From Pseudomonas laurentiana (lineage in GTDB: Bacteria; Pseudomonadota; Gammaproteobacteria; Pseudomonadales; Pseudomonadaceae), in assembly GCF_014648275.1 (NCBI RefSeq), contig NZ_BMQU01000011.1, positions 1 through 64,000 of the forward strand: a stretch of DNA of 64,000 nt, written 5' to 3'. The notes under the pieces were generated by a model that worked only from the letters and a program-made list of their open reading frames with translations, made no database searches and was not told the DNA's origin. Both the position numbers and the translations under genes were made by a program. Below are positions 13,001 to 22,622 of this stretch, piece after piece (position 1 is the first letter of the stretch; every line of letters begins with the position of its first letter).

Positions 13001-13969
13001 TTCGACGGTGAGCGTCGTTCGCTGCAGCGTACGTGGGCGGAAACCAGCTACCAGATCCAGCGTCTGCGTGATAACGCCGACTGTGCCGATCAGGAGTTCA
13101 ACGCCCTGCTGGAAGAAGACAACCCAGGCTTGAACGCCAAGCTTGGTTTTGACGTCAACCAGGATGTCGCCGCGCCGTACATCAAGAAAGGTATTCGCCC
13201 GCAAGTGGCAGTCCTGCGTGAGCAGGGTGTCAACGGCCAGGTAGAAATGGCTGCTGCGTTCGACCGCGCAGGCTTCAATGCCATCGACGTGCACATGAGC
13301 GATATCCTCGCCGGGCGTGTCGACCTGAACGATTTCAAGGGACTGGTCGCCTGCGGTGGCTTCTCTTATGGTGACGTGCTGGGTGCTGGTGAAGGCTGGG
13401 CCAAGTCGGCCCTGTTCAACAGCCGTGCCCGTGACGCCTTCCAGGGCTTCTTTGAGCGTAACGACAGCTTCACCCTGGGTGTTTGCAACGGTTGCCAGAT
13501 GCTTTCCAACCTGCACGAACTGATTCCGGGCAGCGAGCTCTGGCCGCATTTCGTGCGTAACCGCTCCGAGCAGTTCGAGGCGCGTGTAGCCATGGTTCAG
13601 GTGCAGGAGTCGAACTCGATCTTCCTGCAGGGTATGGCGGGTTCGCGCATGCCGATCGCCATCGCTCACGGTGAAGGTCATGCCGAGTTCCAGAGCCCTG
13701 AGGCACTGCTTGAAGCCGACCTGTCCGGCTGCGTGGCGCTGCGTTTTGTCGACAACCATGGCAAGGTCACCGAGGCTTACCCAGCCAACCCTAACGGTTC
13801 GCCACGGGGTATTACCGGTCTGACCAGCCGCGATGGTCGCGTCACTATCATGATGCCGCACCCTGAGCGGGTCTTCCGTGCCGTACAGAACTCCTGGAAG
13901 CCGGACGAGTGGAACGAAGACGGTGCGTGGATGCGGATGTTCCGCAACGCCCGCGTGTGGGTGAACTAA
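10070..13969 (+). CDS. purL: Phosphoribosylformylglycinamidine synthase (large, single-chain type)
   Basis: PurL converts FGAR, glutamine and ATP to FGAM, step four of purine synthesis. At 1299 residues it is the full-length proteobacterial form: an N-terminal PurS-like region, two AIRS-like halves with the ATP-binding and GGG-rich segments, and a C-terminal glutamine amidotransferase. The catalytic cysteine is in GVCNGCQM (Cys1139) and the triad ends in MMPHPERV. The ATG start and the [12 protein letters not shown]-terminus fit Pseudomonas PurL. It is followed within 5 bases by a small NIF3-like gene that probably shares its transcript. Confidence 0.98.
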   Translation: MLILRGAPALSAFRHGKLIEQLSQKVPAVSGLYAEFAHFAEVDGDLTADQQQVLARLLKYGPSVPVQEPTGRLFLVVPRFGTISPWSSKASDIAHNCGLSNIQRLERGIAFYVSGELSEADVVAVADVLHDRMTQLVLSKLEDAAGLFSHAQPKPLTAVDVLGGGRAALEKANVELGLALADDEIDYLVNAFLGLKRNPHDIELMMFAQANSEHCRHKIFNASWDIDGESQEKSLFGMIKNTYQLHSEGVLSAYKDNASVIVGSVAGRFFPNPETRQYGAVQEPVHILMKVETHNHPTAIAPFPGASTGSGGEIRDEGATGRGAKPKAGLTGFTVSNLRIPGFEQPWEKPYGKPERIVNALDIMIEGPLGGAAFNNEFGRPALTGYFRTFEQSITTPHGDEVRGYHKPIMLAGGMGNIREEHVQKGEISVGGKLIVLGGPAMLIGLGGGAASSMATGSSSADLDFASVQRENPEMERRCQEVIDRCWQLGDNNPIKFIHDVGAGGLSNAFPELVNDGGRGGRFELRNVPNDEPGMAPLEIWSNESQERYVLSVDAADFERFKAICERERCPFAVVGEATAEPHLTVTDSHFGNNPVDMPLDVLLGKPPKMHRSVTREAELGDDFDPSALALDDSIDRVLRHPTVASKSFLITIGDRTITGLVARDQMVGPWQVPVADVAVTATSFDVYTGEAMAMGERTPLALLDAPASGRMAIGETLTNMAASRIGKLSDIKLSANWMSAAGHPGEDARLYDTVKAVGMELCPELGLTIPVGKDSMSMKTRWSEEGNEKSVTSPLSLVVTGFAPVTDIRKTLTPELRMDKGETDLILIDLGRGQNRMGASILAQTHGKLGSQAPDVDDAEDLKAFFAVIQGLNADGHLLAYHDRSDGGLLVSALEMAFAGHCGLSLELDTLTSKREKVAAVLFNEELGAVIQVRQDATAEVLAQFSAAGLGEDCVAVIGQPVNSAQVQISLNGEVLFDGERRSLQRTWAETSYQIQRLRDNADCADQEFNALLEEDNPGLNAKLGFDVNQDVAAPYIKKGIRPQVAVLREQGVNGQVEMAAAFDRAGFNAIDVHMSDILAGRVDLNDFKGLVACGGFSYGDVLGAGEGWAKSALFNSRARDAFQGFFERNDSFTLGVCNGCQMLSNLHELIPGSELWPHFVRNRSEQFEARVAMVQVQESNSIFLQGMAGSRMPIAIAHGEGHAEFQSPEALLEADLSGCVALRFVDNHGKVTEAYPANPNGSPRGITGLTSRDGRVTIMMPHPERVFRAVQNSWKPDEWNEDGAWMRMFRNARVWVN

Positions 13970-13974
13970 GCCCG

Positions 13975-14286
13975 ATGTACAAGCTCGCCTTCTTCGTACC
14001 GCCTAGCCATCTTGAGGCGGTCAAGGCCGCCGTATTCGCCGCCGGTGGCGGTCGAATCGGTGACTATGATTGCTGCGCCTGGCAGGTGCTTGGTCAGGGC
14101 CAGTTTCGTCCACTGGATGGCAGTCAGCCGTTCATTGGGCAGACGGGTGTGGTTGAGCAGGTTGAAGAGTGGCGGGTAGAGTTGGTGGTGGCCGATACGT
14201 TGATTGAATCGGTCGTCACCGCTCTGAAGCAGAGTCATCCGTATGAAACCCCGGCCTATGAAGTCTGGCAGCTCGCCAACTTTTAA
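13975..14286 (+). CDS. Small NIF3/YqfO-domain protein (CutA-like fold)
   Basis: The 103-residue protein matches the inserted YqfO/CutA-like domain of NIF3-family proteins on its own: an N-terminal MYKLAFFVPPSHLEAVKAAV strand-helix, a GxGRIGxYDCCAWQ turn, and a C-terminal HPYETPAYEV motif. The rest of the NIF3 metal-binding core is absent, as is usual for this stand-alone family. No enzymatic role is established. It starts 5 bases after purL and ends at a strong terminator, so it is probably co-transcribed with purL. Confidence 0.85.
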   Translation: MYKLAFFVPPSHLEAVKAAVFAAGGGRIGDYDCCAWQVLGQGQFRPLDGSQPFIGQTGVVEQVEEWRVELVVADTLIESVVTALKQSHPYETPAYEVWQLANF

Positions 14287-14298
14287 GGGGGGGTAATG

Positions 14299-14336
14299 AA
14301 AAACGCCGCGATCGGTATCGATCGCGGCGTTTTTTT
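14299..14336 (+). terminator. Rho-independent terminator of the purL unit
   Basis: A perfect 14-base-pair stem (14301-14314 with 14319-14332) surrounds a GTAT loop and ends in a run of T. The A-run on the other side means it may also stop the convergent L,D-transpeptidase transcript. Confidence 0.92.
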
Positions 14337-14363
14337 ATGGGTCCAGTTTGCTGCCCTGGTGCC

Positions 14364-14885
14364 TCAGGGGCGGATCTCGATCAGGGTGCCATCTTTCACC
14401 AGGCTCCAGACTTCGCGCATGTCAGCGTTCTTCATGGCGATACAGCCTTCGGTCCAGTCCAGGGTATGGAAGTACCACTCGGGGTACTCTTCATTGAGCG
14501 GCGTACCGTGGATCATGATCATGCCGCCAGGCTCGACACCTTCGCGGCGCGCACGAGCAGCATCGCTGACGTTTGGGTAGGAAACATGCATGGCCAGGTT
14601 GTAGCGATCGCTGACCTTGCGCCAGTCAAGCCAGTACAGGCCTTCCGGGGTGCGTTTATCGCCTTCGCGCTGTTTTGGGCCATTGGGCTGTTTGCCCAGG
14701 GAGATGCGGTAGCTCTTGAACGGCTCGCCGGCACTGATCAGTTGCAGCTGACGAGCAGACTTGATGACCAGCACTTTCTCGACCGAGCGTTGCTGGGGGA
14801 CCGACTTGGTCACAATGGTTTCGGTGAAGGCCGCCTGGGATACCGAGGCCACTGTGAGGCAGAAGAGGGCAAGCAACCAACGCAT
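14364..14885 (-). CDS. L,D-transpeptidase (YkuD domain), periplasmic
   Basis: The 173-residue protein has a Sec signal peptide (MRWLLALFCLTVASVSQA) and then one YkuD catalytic domain. The active-site signature is intact: His126 in IHGTP and Cys148 in TEGCIAM. L,D-transpeptidases make 3-3 peptidoglycan cross-links or attach proteins to meso-diaminopimelate; some small ones instead cleave such links. No peptidoglycan-binding domain is present. It lies downstream of a Nudix gene on the same strand, 29 bases away, and may share its transcript. Confidence 0.92.
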   Translation of the reverse strand: MRWLLALFCLTVASVSQAAFTETIVTKSVPQQRSVEKVLVIKSARQLQLISAGEPFKSYRISLGKQPNGPKQREGDKRTPEGLYWLDWRKVSDRYNLAMHVSYPNVSDAARARREGVEPGGMIMIHGTPLNEEYPEWYFHTLDWTEGCIAMKNADMREVWSLVKDGTLIEIRP

Positions 14886-14914
14886 GAAACATTATCCCTG
14901 ATAAGTAGCCAGAT

Positions 14915-15469
14915 CTAGGTCGTGAATGACAGGCCGAACAGGGGTGGCAGGCATTCGTTACCGACCGGGAAGCGCTGTTCGACGAGGTCGCGATAATAGC
15001 ATTCTAGGGTACGGCTGATAGTGCGGAAAGCCAGCTCATCCCAAGGTATTTCGCTTTTTTCGAACAACCGTACCTCCAGGCTTTCCTCGCCAATGGCGAA
15101 ATCCAGGTCGGCCAGTTCGGCGCGGAAGAACACATGCACTTGATTGATGTGCGGCAGGTCGAACAGTTGGTACAGGCTCATCGGGCCAAGCCGCGCACAG
15201 GCTTCTTCGACGGTTTCACGGCGCGCGGCCTGTTCGAGGGTTTCGCCGTTCTCCATGAAGCCTGCCGGCAGGGTCCAGTACCCGCGTCGTGGTTCGATGG
15301 CGCGGCGGCACAGTAATACCTGGCTGCCCCAGATGGGCAGAACGCCGGCGACGATGTTCGGATTCTGGTAGTGCACGGTCTGGCAATGCTCGCACACATA
15401 ACGCAGGCGACTGTCGCCCGCAGGTATGCGCTGAGTGACCGGTTTGCCGCAGGCGCTGCAGAAATTCAT
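14915..15469 (-). CDS. Nudix hydrolase with N-terminal zinc ribbon
   Basis: The 184-residue protein begins with a four-cysteine zinc ribbon (Cys4, Cys7, Cys26, Cys29), as in NudC-like enzymes, followed by a Nudix domain. The Nudix box GFMENGE then RETVEEACA keeps the metal-binding glutamates, but the usual Gly after EEX is Cys. Nudix enzymes hydrolyse nucleoside diphosphates linked to another group; NudC itself is longer (about 260 residues), so this is a shorter relative with unknown substrate. It precedes the L,D-transpeptidase gene on the same strand. Confidence 0.88.
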   Translation of the reverse strand: MNFCSACGKPVTQRIPAGDSRLRYVCEHCQTVHYQNPNIVAGVLPIWGSQVLLCRRAIEPRRGYWTLPAGFMENGETLEQAARRETVEEACARLGPMSLYQLFDLPHINQVHVFFRAELADLDFAIGEESLEVRLFEKSEIPWDELAFRTISRTLECYYRDLVEQRFPVGNECLPPLFGLSFTT

Positions 15470-15604
15470 GATCGGATTATCCTGATGGTTAGGGCTATCT
15501 TCGCGCCAGCGTCGCTAGGCCTGCAAGCGGGTTTGCCGCAGGGGGTTGGGCAGGGCGGTGCAATTGGTGCATGATGCAGGGGAGTCCTTGAATTGAGAGA
15601 GACC

Positions 15605-16204
15605 ATGCTGGACGAGTTACTTCGCCGAGTGAGTAGTCATACACCAAGTACCCTGGAGACGGATCGACGTTTTCCCGAGGCCGCCGTGTTATTGCCCATC
15701 ACGCGCAGCGACGAGCCTGAGCTGGTCCTCACCCTGCGTGCCAAGGGGCTGTCCACCCACGGTGGTGAAGTGGCCTTCCCGGGGGGGCGCCGTGACCCGG
15801 AAGACCCTGACCTGATCTTTACCGCCTTGCGCGAGGCCGAGGAGGAGATTGGTCTGCCACCGGGTTTGGTGGAGGTCATTGGCCCGTTAAGCCCGCTGAT
15901 TTCTCTGCACGGCTTGCGCGTCACACCCTTTGTCGGGGTGATTCCCGACTATGTCGAGTACCGCGCCAACGATGCGGAGATCGCAGCGGTGTTCACCGTG
16001 CCACTGGCGTTCTTTCGCCAAGACCCGCGCGACCATACCCACCGTATCGACTATCAGGGCCGCAGTTGGTATGTGCCCAGTTACCGATTCGGCGAATACA
16101 AGATCTGGGGATTGTCGGCGATCATGATCGTCGAGCTGGTCAATCTGGTTTACGATGCCGGCATCAGTCTGCACAAACCACCAGAGCGTTTCATTCCAAT
16201 CTGA
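15605..16204 (+). CDS. CoA pyrophosphohydrolase-type Nudix protein (NudL/YeaB-like)
   Basis: From the ATG at 15605 the protein has 199 residues. It carries the segment typical of CoA-diphosphatases, LSTHGGEVAFPGGRRDPED, running directly into a Nudix box (ALREAEEEIGL). The preceding LLPITRSDEPELVLTLRA strand region also fits this family. The predicted reaction is cleavage of CoA to 3',5'-ADP and phosphopantetheine. It is the first gene of a likely set with the gamma-carbonic anhydrase 40 bases downstream. Confidence 0.88.
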   Translation: MLDELLRRVSSHTPSTLETDRRFPEAAVLLPITRSDEPELVLTLRAKGLSTHGGEVAFPGGRRDPEDPDLIFTALREAEEEIGLPPGLVEVIGPLSPLISLHGLRVTPFVGVIPDYVEYRANDAEIAAVFTVPLAFFRQDPRDHTHRIDYQGRSWYVPSYRFGEYKIWGLSAIMIVELVNLVYDAGISLHKPPERFIPI

Positions 16205-16244
16205 GCGGGCTCACCCGCCATGATCCAATCGTGAGGAACCACGC

Positions 16245-16769
16245 ATGAAATACCGTCTGGGCGACCTGCGGGTCGAAGCTCATCCGCAGAGCTGGGCTGC
16301 GCCCACCGCCACGCTGATTGGCAAAGTGCGCCTGCAGGCGGGCGCCAGTGTCTGGTTTGGTGCGGTACTGCGTGGTGACAACGAGCTGATCGACATTGGC
16401 GAGAACAGCAACGTTCAGGACGGTACGGTGATGCATACCGACATGGGGTCGCCGCTGACCATCGGCAAGGGCGTGACGATTGGCCACAATGCCATGCTTC
16501 ATGGCTGTACGGTGGGTGACTACAGCCTGATCGGCATCAACGCGGTCATCCTCAATGGCGTGCGTATCGGCAAGCACTGCATCATCGGCGCCAATGCGCT
16601 GATTCCCGAAGGCAAGGAGATCCCTGATGGTTCCTTGGTCATGGGTTCGCCGGGCAAGATCGTGCGCGAGTTGACCGAGGCGCAGATGAAAATGCTCGAA
16701 GCCAATGCGGCTCACTACGTTCACAATGCGCAGCGTTATGCCCGCGATCTGGCTGAGCAGGAGGCATGA
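16245..16769 (+). CDS. Gamma-class carbonic anhydrase family protein
   Basis: The 174-residue protein is a left-handed beta-helix built from hexapeptide repeats ([18 protein letters not shown] and similar), with a C-terminal helix. The three zinc-ligand histidines of the gamma-CA family are present at His64 (VMHTD), His81 (IGHNAM) and His86 (MLHGC). Many such proteins (YrdA/PaaY-like) have weak or unproven carbonic anhydrase activity; PaaY is a thioesterase, so the exact reaction is open. The stop overlaps the next gene (ATGA). Confidence 0.92.
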   Translation: MKYRLGDLRVEAHPQSWAAPTATLIGKVRLQAGASVWFGAVLRGDNELIDIGENSNVQDGTVMHTDMGSPLTIGKGVTIGHNAMLHGCTVGDYSLIGINAVILNGVRIGKHCIIGANALIPEGKEIPDGSLVMGSPGKIVRELTEAQMKMLEANAAHYVHNAQRYARDLAEQEA

Positions 16770-16981
16770 TGGTCAGCCCGGAGCGCCCGGTGGCGTCACC
16801 TTGTGTCAGCGTGTGCGCACTGGACGAGCAGGATATCTGTACCGGTTGTCAGCGCACGGCCAGTGAAATCACCCACTGGGGGCGTATGGACAACAGTGAG
16901 CGACGCAAGGTGCTGGTGTTGTGCCATGAGCGAGCGCTGGCTGCGGGGTTGATACTGCCGACGGCCCAGCCATCGGCTTGA
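16766..16981 (+). CDS. DUF1289 small cysteine-rich protein
   Basis: The 71-residue protein has the DUF1289 pattern: SPCVSVC, then ICTGCQRT, then EITHWGRM and a C-terminal helix. The four cysteines could bind zinc or an iron-sulfur cluster, which is inference. It overlaps the gamma-carbonic anhydrase gene by four bases, indicating translational coupling. Function unknown. Confidence 0.85.
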   Translation: MMVSPERPVASPCVSVCALDEQDICTGCQRTASEITHWGRMDNSERRKVLVLCHERALAAGLILPTAQPSA

Positions 16982-17033
16982 GCCTTACCGGGGCGGTCAA
17001 GTATTCTGTGCGGCTTGCCCTTCGGTTGCCCCT

Positions 17034-17501
17034 ATGTTCTTTCTGATTGCTTACATCAGCAGTGTCGTGCTGATCAATTACGCTTTTTCCAGCGCTCCGC
17101 ACCTGGACATCATCTGGTCCGCCTGGGGCGGGCTGGTGTTCATCCTGCGCGATATGGTGCAAACACGCTTCGGGCATGGTGCACTGATCGCCATGCTGGC
17201 GGCGCTGGTGCTGTCCTATCTCACTTCCGAGCCAGCCATTGCCCTGGCCAGCGCCACGGCTTTTGCGATCTCCGAGTGCATTGACTGGCTGGTCTTCAGT
17301 GTCACCAAGCGGCCTTTGCATGACCGCCTGTGGCTGAGTTCGGCACTGAGCATTCCACTGGATACCTTTATTTTCTTCGGCATGATCGGCGCCTTGACGC
17401 CAGCCGTCGTGGGGACCGCATTGGGCTCCAAATTTGCCGGTGTCACGGTGGTCTGGCTGGCCATGGCCTGGCGCGCTCGGAAAAACGCCTACGCCAGCTG
17501 A
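17034..17501 (+). CDS. VUT-family membrane protein (queuosine-precursor transporter-like)
   Basis: The 155-residue protein is an integral membrane protein of about five segments. The phrases SATAFAISECIDWLVFSVTKR and the later SSALSIPLDTFIFF resemble the YhhQ/VUT family, where an acidic residue and a conserved D near the end lie inside membrane helices. YhhQ moves preQ0/preQ1 for tRNA queuosine; this protein is clearly shorter (YhhQ is about 220 residues), so its cargo is uncertain. It stands between the DUF1289 gene and purT, all in the same direction. Confidence 0.75.
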   Translation: MFFLIAYISSVVLINYAFSSAPHLDIIWSAWGGLVFILRDMVQTRFGHGALIAMLAALVLSYLTSEPAIALASATAFAISECIDWLVFSVTKRPLHDRLWLSSALSIPLDTFIFFGMIGALTPAVVGTALGSKFAGVTVVWLAMAWRARKNAYAS

Positions 17502-17596
17502 GGCTTAGATGCCTGGTTCATGTAAAATGTGCCCCCTATTACCGGGTTGCACCGAGCGCGGGGCGGCCCTGGACTCCTTCCTTTTGAGGACCTGAG

Positions 17597-18778
17597 ATGA
17601 CCCGTATCGGAACCCCATTGTCGCCGACCGCGACCCGCGTACTGCTGTGTGGCTGCGGCGAGTTGGGCAAGGAAGTGGTAATCGAGCTGCAGCGCCTGGG
17701 TGTTGAAGTGATTGCCGTGGACCGTTACGCCGATGCACCGGCCATGCAAGTGGCGCACCGCAGCCATGTGATCAACATGCTTGATGGTGTCGCCCTGCGT
17801 GCTGTGATCGAGGCCGAGAAGCCGCACTACATCGTTCCGGAAATTGAAGCCATTGCCACCGCGACCCTGGTCGAGCTGGAAGCTGAAGGCTTTACCGTAG
17901 TGCCGACCGCTCGTGCAGCGCAACTGACCATGAACCGCGAAGGTATCCGTCGTCTGGCCGCCGAAGAGCTGGATCTGCCGACCTCGCCGTATCATTTTGC
18001 CGACACCTTCGAGGACTACCGCAAAGCCGTTGAAGACCTGGGCTTCCCGTGTGTGGTCAAGCCGGTGATGAGCTCCTCGGGCAAGGGGCAAAGCCTGCTC
18101 AAGAGTGTCGATGACCTGCAGAAGGCCTGGGACTACGCTCAAGAGGGCGGTCGAGCCGGCAAGGGGCGAGTGATCATCGAGGGTTTCATTGACTTCGACT
18201 ACGAGATCACCTTGCTGACCGTGCGACACATTGGTGGCACGACGTTCTGCGCACCTGTCGGTCATCGCCAAGAGAAGGGTGACTATCAGGAGTCCTGGCA
18301 GCCGCAGGCCATGAGCCCGGTTGCTCTGGCTGAGTCCGAGCGTGTAGCCAAGGCCGTCACTGAGGCCCTGGGCGGTCGTGGCCTGTTCGGTGTCGAACTG
18401 TTCGTCAAAGGCGATCAAGTGTGGTTCAGCGAAGTATCGCCGCGCCCGCATGATACTGGCCTGGTGACCCTGATCTCCCAGGATCTGTCGCAGTTCGCCC
18501 TGCATGCCCGCGCCATTCTTGGCCTGCCAATCCCGTTGATTCGTCAGTTTGGCCCGTCGGCGTCGGCGGTCATTCTGGTTGAGGGTCAGTCGCAGCAGAC
18601 CGCATTTGCCAACCTGGGCGCCGCGCTGAGCGAGCCGGATACCGCACTGCGTCTGTTTGGCAAGCCGGAAGTGAATGGTCAGCGCCGTATGGGCGTGTGC
18701 CTGGCGCGTGACGAGTCGATTGAGGCTGCCCGAGCCAAGGCGACCCGTGCTTCGCAAGCGGTCAAGGTTGAGTTGTAA
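17597..18778 (+). CDS. purT: Formate-dependent phosphoribosylglycinamide formyltransferase
   Basis: PurT makes formyl-GAR from GAR, formate and ATP, the folate-independent route for step three of purine synthesis. The 393-residue ATP-grasp protein has the N-terminal [17 protein letters not shown] nucleotide-binding segment and the central [14 protein letters not shown] loop. The [22 protein letters not shown] metal/ATP region follows, then the C-terminal domain. Length is standard. Upstream, a TAAAAT at 17523-17528 may be the -10 box; no good -35 is visible. A REP-like hairpin follows the stop. Confidence 0.97.
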   Translation: MTRIGTPLSPTATRVLLCGCGELGKEVVIELQRLGVEVIAVDRYADAPAMQVAHRSHVINMLDGVALRAVIEAEKPHYIVPEIEAIATATLVELEAEGFTVVPTARAAQLTMNREGIRRLAAEELDLPTSPYHFADTFEDYRKAVEDLGFPCVVKPVMSSSGKGQSLLKSVDDLQKAWDYAQEGGRAGKGRVIIEGFIDFDYEITLLTVRHIGGTTFCAPVGHRQEKGDYQESWQPQAMSPVALAESERVAKAVTEALGGRGLFGVELFVKGDQVWFSEVSPRPHDTGLVTLISQDLSQFALHARAILGLPIPLIRQFGPSASAVILVEGQSQQTAFANLGAALSEPDTALRLFGKPEVNGQRRMGVCLARDESIEAARAKATRASQAVKVEL

Positions 18779-18789
18779 GGTTTAAGCGC

Positions 18790-18837
18790 CATCGGTAGCA
18801 AGCCTGGTTCCTGCTGGAGTCCGGCTTGCCGCCGATG
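18790..18837. repeat. REP-like inverted repeat downstream of purT
   Basis: CATCGG (18790-18795) and CAAGCC (18799-18804) pair with GGCTTG (18823-18828) and CCGATG (18832-18837), with a symmetric three-base interruption. It lies 11 bases after the purT stop, between convergent genes, without a T-run. This is the shape of Pseudomonas REP/hairpin elements; no second copy was noticed in the window. Confidence 0.55.
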
Positions 18838-18948
18838 AGCTGGCGTGCAGCGCTTGCTCCATAGACCGGCGAATGTGCGCAAGGCAAGGCGAGTGTTCGC
18901 AGGCGCTGGGGTTTGAGCCGCTGTCGGTAAAGCGCGCATCGAGTATGG

Positions 18949-20169
18949 CTAGCGGGTTACCGTCCAGATCAGCACGCGACTGGCGCAATTGTCCTCGGTT
19001 TCGAGGATTTCCATGCGATATCGGCCTATTTTCAGGCATACAGCGCTTTCAGGGATGCTTTCCAGGGCCTCGGTGACCAGCCCGTTGAGCGTTTTGGGCC
19101 CATCGCTGGGCAGGTGCCAGCCGAGGCAACGGTTCAGTTCGCGCAGTGAGGCTGTGCCTTCGATGACAAAGCGACCGTCGGCCTGTGGATGGATATGCGG
19201 GTTGTCCAGGCTGTGCTCATCCTCGAACTCGCCGACGATCTCTTCGAGGATGTCCTCCAGGGTGACGATGCCCAACACTTCACCGTATTCGTCGACCACC
19301 ACACCGAGGCGCCGCTGCTGCTTGTGGAAGTTCAGCAGTTGAAGCTGCAGGGGCGTGCTTTCGGGGACGAAGTATGGTTCGTAGCAGGTCGCCAGCAGGA
19401 TGTCCTTGGTCAGTTCACCCTTGGGCAGCAAGTGGCTGATCTGGCGGGTGTTGAGTACCGCTTCAACCTGGTTGATATCGCTGTGGAATACCGGCAGGCG
19501 GGTATGACGGCTGATGATCAACTGCTCGATGATTGTTTCGATCGAATCATCCAGATTGATGCCGTCCACTTCGTTGCGCGGCACCAGTATGTCGTTGACC
19601 GTCACCTTCTCCAGGGTCTGCAGGCTATGGAGCAGCGGGGCCTTGTGATGGCTGTGTTCCTCTGCGGTGTCCTGTTCCGCATGCGCACCGGGCTCGCTGT
19701 TGTCGTGCAGGCTGACTGTGTTGGCTCTGGCGGCAAAGGGGCGTAGCAGCAGCCGGGCAATGCCATCGAGCAGGCTGGCCAGTGGTTGAATGACCAGCAG
19801 TGGGTACTTGAGCAGGCTGTTGCCGAGACCGACGATGGCTTCCGGATAGCGTTGCGCCAGTCGACGGGGCATGTACTCGGCAAATATCAGTAGTATCAGG
19901 GCTGCAGCGCTTGCGCCAATCCAAAGGCCGGCTTCACCCAGGCAATGCAGGCCAATCTGGATGGCCAGGGCGAGTACCAGCAACTTGCCGAGACTGGCGC
20001 AGAGGATCAAGGCGGAAGGAGGGAGTTCCAGTGTGATCCGCTCCCCCTGTTGGCCGTTACGCCGCTGCAACAGGTGTTGCCGCGCCGCGTCCACTGCGGC
20101 GAACAGTGCCGACCATATCAGCGCCAGCGCCAGTGCGCCGAGCAGTGGGGCTAATGGCAGGTTGTCCAT
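18949..20169 (-). CDS. CNNM/CorC (HlyC/CorC) family membrane protein with CBS pair
   Basis: The 406-residue protein has an N-terminal CNNM-type transmembrane domain (about residues 1-150), a linker with a histidine-rich patch (AEEHSHHK), two CBS repeats (about 195-315, with NDILVPRNEV and VVVDEYGEVLGIVTLEDI), and a C-terminal CorC_HlyC domain. Members are linked to magnesium/cobalt transport or to membrane integrity; the substrate is not shown by the sequence. It starts 13 bases after the YpjD-like gene on the same strand, so the two form an operon. Confidence 0.9.
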   Translation of the reverse strand: MDNLPLAPLLGALALALIWSALFAAVDAARQHLLQRRNGQQGERITLELPPSALILCASLGKLLVLALAIQIGLHCLGEAGLWIGASAAALILLIFAEYMPRRLAQRYPEAIVGLGNSLLKYPLLVIQPLASLLDGIARLLLRPFAARANTVSLHDNSEPGAHAEQDTAEEHSHHKAPLLHSLQTLEKVTVNDILVPRNEVDGINLDDSIETIIEQLIISRHTRLPVFHSDINQVEAVLNTRQISHLLPKGELTKDILLATCYEPYFVPESTPLQLQLLNFHKQQRRLGVVVDEYGEVLGIVTLEDILEEIVGEFEDEHSLDNPHIHPQADGRFVIEGTASLRELNRCLGWHLPSDGPKTLNGLVTEALESIPESAVCLKIGRYRMEILETEDNCASRVLIWTVTR

Positions 20170-20182
20170 ACGTGGCGGCCTG

Positions 20183-20995
20183 TCAGATGTGCAGGATGAA
20201 TTCGCGTACCAGTTTGCTGCCGAAGTAGGCCAGCATCAGTAGGCAGAAACCGGCCAGTGTCCAGCGGATTGCCTTGTGTCCGCGCCAGCCGAGGCGGTTA
20301 CGGCCCCAGAGCAGCACACTGAACACGATCCACGCCAGGCAGGCCAGTAGCGTTTTATGCACCAGGTGCTGGGCAAAGAGGTTTTCGACGAACAGCCAGC
20401 CGGAGATCAGCGAGAGCGACAATAGTCCCCAGCCCGCCCATAGAAAGCCGAACAGCAGGCTTTCCATGGTCTGCAGCGGTGGGAAGTTCTTGATCAGGCC
20501 TGAAGGGTGCTTGTGCTTGAGTTGGTGGTCCTGCAGTAGCAACAGCAGCGCCTGGAATACAGCGATGGTGAACATGCCGTAGGCCAGGATCGACAGCAGG
20601 ATATGTGCAAGGATGCCGGGTTCTTCATTGATCAGCGGCGGCGTGCCAGCGGGGGCGAACTGCGCACTCAGGGCGGTGATCAGCCCCAGTGGAAACAGCA
20701 GTACCAGCAGGTTTTCCACCGGGATGCGCAGGCAGGCGACCAGCGTCAAGGTGATCACTGCCGTAGCGATCAGGCTGGCGGCGCTGAAAAAATCCAGGCT
20801 CAGGCCCAGTGGGGTCAGCAGTTGGCAGTACAGTGCGGTGCCTTGAGCGGCAACGGCAAATGAGCCAAGCAGGCTGAGCAGGCGCTTGTTGGCCCTGGTG
20901 CCCTGTGCGAGGCGTGTACCGTGATAGAGAGTCGCGGCGGCGTAGAGGCAGGCGGCGATCAAGTTGGGTAGCAGACTGGGTGACAAGGGGAGCAT
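20183..20995 (-). CDS. YpjD/CcsA-like cytochrome c assembly family membrane protein
   Basis: From the ATG at 20995 the protein has 270 residues and about eight membrane segments. The region LAYGMFTIAVFQALLL and the C-terminal segment before IRWTLAGFCLLMLAYFGSK resemble the CcsA/CcmC heme-handling family (COG4137, YpjD). The WWD-type tryptophan motif of true heme lyases is not obvious, so a direct role in cytochrome c maturation is uncertain. It is divergent from ffh and followed by the CNNM gene. Confidence 0.82.
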   Translation of the reverse strand: MLPLSPSLLPNLIAACLYAAATLYHGTRLAQGTRANKRLLSLLGSFAVAAQGTALYCQLLTPLGLSLDFFSAASLIATAVITLTLVACLRIPVENLLVLLFPLGLITALSAQFAPAGTPPLINEEPGILAHILLSILAYGMFTIAVFQALLLLLQDHQLKHKHPSGLIKNFPPLQTMESLLFGFLWAGWGLLSLSLISGWLFVENLFAQHLVHKTLLACLAWIVFSVLLWGRNRLGWRGHKAIRWTLAGFCLLMLAYFGSKLVREFILHI

Positions 20996-21100
20996 AAATC
21001 CTGTTAGGCAAGCCCGAAAGAGACTGAGTTTGGCATAGAACGCGTGCACCAAGGAAGACTGCAAGCCGACGGCCAGGTGTGCTTAGTGCTCAGTCTTCGT

Positions 21101-21106
21101 TATAAT
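21101..21106 (+). promoter_or_regulatory. Candidate -10 box of ffh
   Basis: A perfect TATAAT lies 85 bases upstream of the ffh ATG, in the spacer to the divergent YpjD-like gene. The matching -35 region (around 21078) is poor. Confidence 0.5.
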
Positions 21107-21191
21107 CGTCGGCCTGCCTTCGCCCAAGGCTGGCCGAGCGCGCCAGAGGCAGCTGATAAACCTCGGTTCAACAGAGCCTGAAAGGATCCCC

Positions 21192-22568
21192 ATGTTTGAA
21201 AACTTGACCGACCGTCTGTCACAGACGCTGCGCCATGTCACCGGCAAAGCCAAGCTGACCGAAGACAACATCAAAGACACCCTGCGTGAAGTGCGCATGG
21301 CGTTGCTCGAGGCCGACGTCGCCCTGCCGGTGGTCAAGGATTTCGTCAATAAGGTCAAGGAACGTGCCGTCGGCACCGAGGTGTCGCGCAGCCTGACGCC
21401 AGGCCAGGCGTTCGTGAAGATCGTCCAGGCCGAGCTTGAAGGCCTGATGGGGGCTGCCAACGAAGACCTGGCGCTCAACGCCGCTCCGCCCGCGGTAGTA
21501 TTGATGGCCGGCTTGCAAGGTGCGGGTAAGACCACCACCGCCGGCAAGCTGGCGCGCTTCCTTAAAGAGCGCAAGAAAAAGACCGTGATGGTGGTGTCTG
21601 CCGACGTCTACCGTCCTGCGGCAATCAAACAGCTGGAAACCCTGGCCAACGATATTGGCGTGACCTTCTTTCCGTCGGATATCAGCCAGAAGCCAGTGGC
21701 CATTGCTGAAGCTGCAATCCGCGAAGCCAAGCTGAAATTCATCGATGTAGTGATCGTCGATACCGCCGGTCGCCTGCACGTCGACGCCGAGATGATGGCT
21801 GAGATCAAGCAGCTGCATGCTGCGGTCAAGCCGATCGAGACCCTGTTCGTGGTCGACGCCATGACCGGCCAGGATGCGGCGAATACAGCCAAGGCCTTCG
21901 GCGATGCGCTGCCACTGACCGGTGTGGTACTGACCAAGGTCGATGGCGACGCCCGTGGTGGTGCTGCACTGTCGGTGCGTGCGATTACCGGCAAGCCGAT
22001 CAAGTTCATCGGTATGGGCGAGAAGACCGAAGCCCTGGAGCCGTTCCACCCAGACCGTATTGCTTCGCGAATCCTTGGCATGGGTGACGTGCTTAGCCTG
22101 ATTGAACAGGCCGAGCAGACCCTCGACAAGGAAAAGGCCGACAAGCTGGCCAAGAAGCTGAAGAAGGGCAAGGGCTTCGATCTCGAAGACTTCCGTGACC
22201 AGCTGCAACAAATGAAGAACATGGGCGGCCTCGGCGGTCTGATGGACAAGCTGCCAAGCATCGGCGGAGTCAACCTGGCGCAGATGGGTAGCGCCCAGGG
22301 CGCTGCCGAGAAGCAGTTCAAGCAGATGGAAGCGATCATCAACTCGATGACCCCGGCCGAGCGTCGTGATCCCGAGATGATCAGTGGTTCGCGCAAGCGC
22401 CGCATCGCCATCGGTTCCGGTACCCAGGTGCAGGACATCGGTCGCTTGATCAAGCAGCACAAGCAAATGCAGAAAATGATGAAGAAATTCTCCGCCAAGG
22501 GCGGTATGGCAAAAATGATGCGCGGCCTGGGTGGCATGATGCCAGGCGGCGGCATGCCGAAGCTGTAA
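21192..22568 (+). CDS. ffh: Signal recognition particle protein Ffh
   Basis: Ffh binds 4.5S RNA and signal sequences of nascent membrane proteins and delivers ribosomes to FtsY. The 458-residue protein has the N-domain helices, the G-domain motifs [14 protein letters not shown] and [10 protein letters not shown], and the methionine-rich M-domain. The C-terminus is rich in Met and Gly ([14 protein letters not shown]). Length and order are standard. It is followed by a structured 244-base spacer and the rpsP operon. Confidence 0.98.
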   Translation: MFENLTDRLSQTLRHVTGKAKLTEDNIKDTLREVRMALLEADVALPVVKDFVNKVKERAVGTEVSRSLTPGQAFVKIVQAELEGLMGAANEDLALNAAPPAVVLMAGLQGAGKTTTAGKLARFLKERKKKTVMVVSADVYRPAAIKQLETLANDIGVTFFPSDISQKPVAIAEAAIREAKLKFIDVVIVDTAGRLHVDAEMMAEIKQLHAAVKPIETLFVVDAMTGQDAANTAKAFGDALPLTGVVLTKVDGDARGGAALSVRAITGKPIKFIGMGEKTEALEPFHPDRIASRILGMGDVLSLIEQAEQTLDKEKADKLAKKLKKGKGFDLEDFRDQLQQMKNMGGLGGLMDKLPSIGGVNLAQMGSAQGAAEKQFKQMEAIINSMTPAERRDPEMISGSRKRRIAIGSGTQVQDIGRLIKQHKQMQKMMKKFSAKGGMAKMMRGLGGMMPGGGMPKL

Positions 22569-22622
22569 CCTCAAATTCAAGGCGTTGGCCGGGCCTTCGG
22601 GGTTTGTGCCAGCGCACTGGGT

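Noticed and set aside
10121-13861. A 1246-codon open frame on the minus strand across purL
   Set aside because: It is fully antisense to purL, whose product is unmistakable. Its protein has no recognisable motif, and such frames arise from the high G+C third positions.
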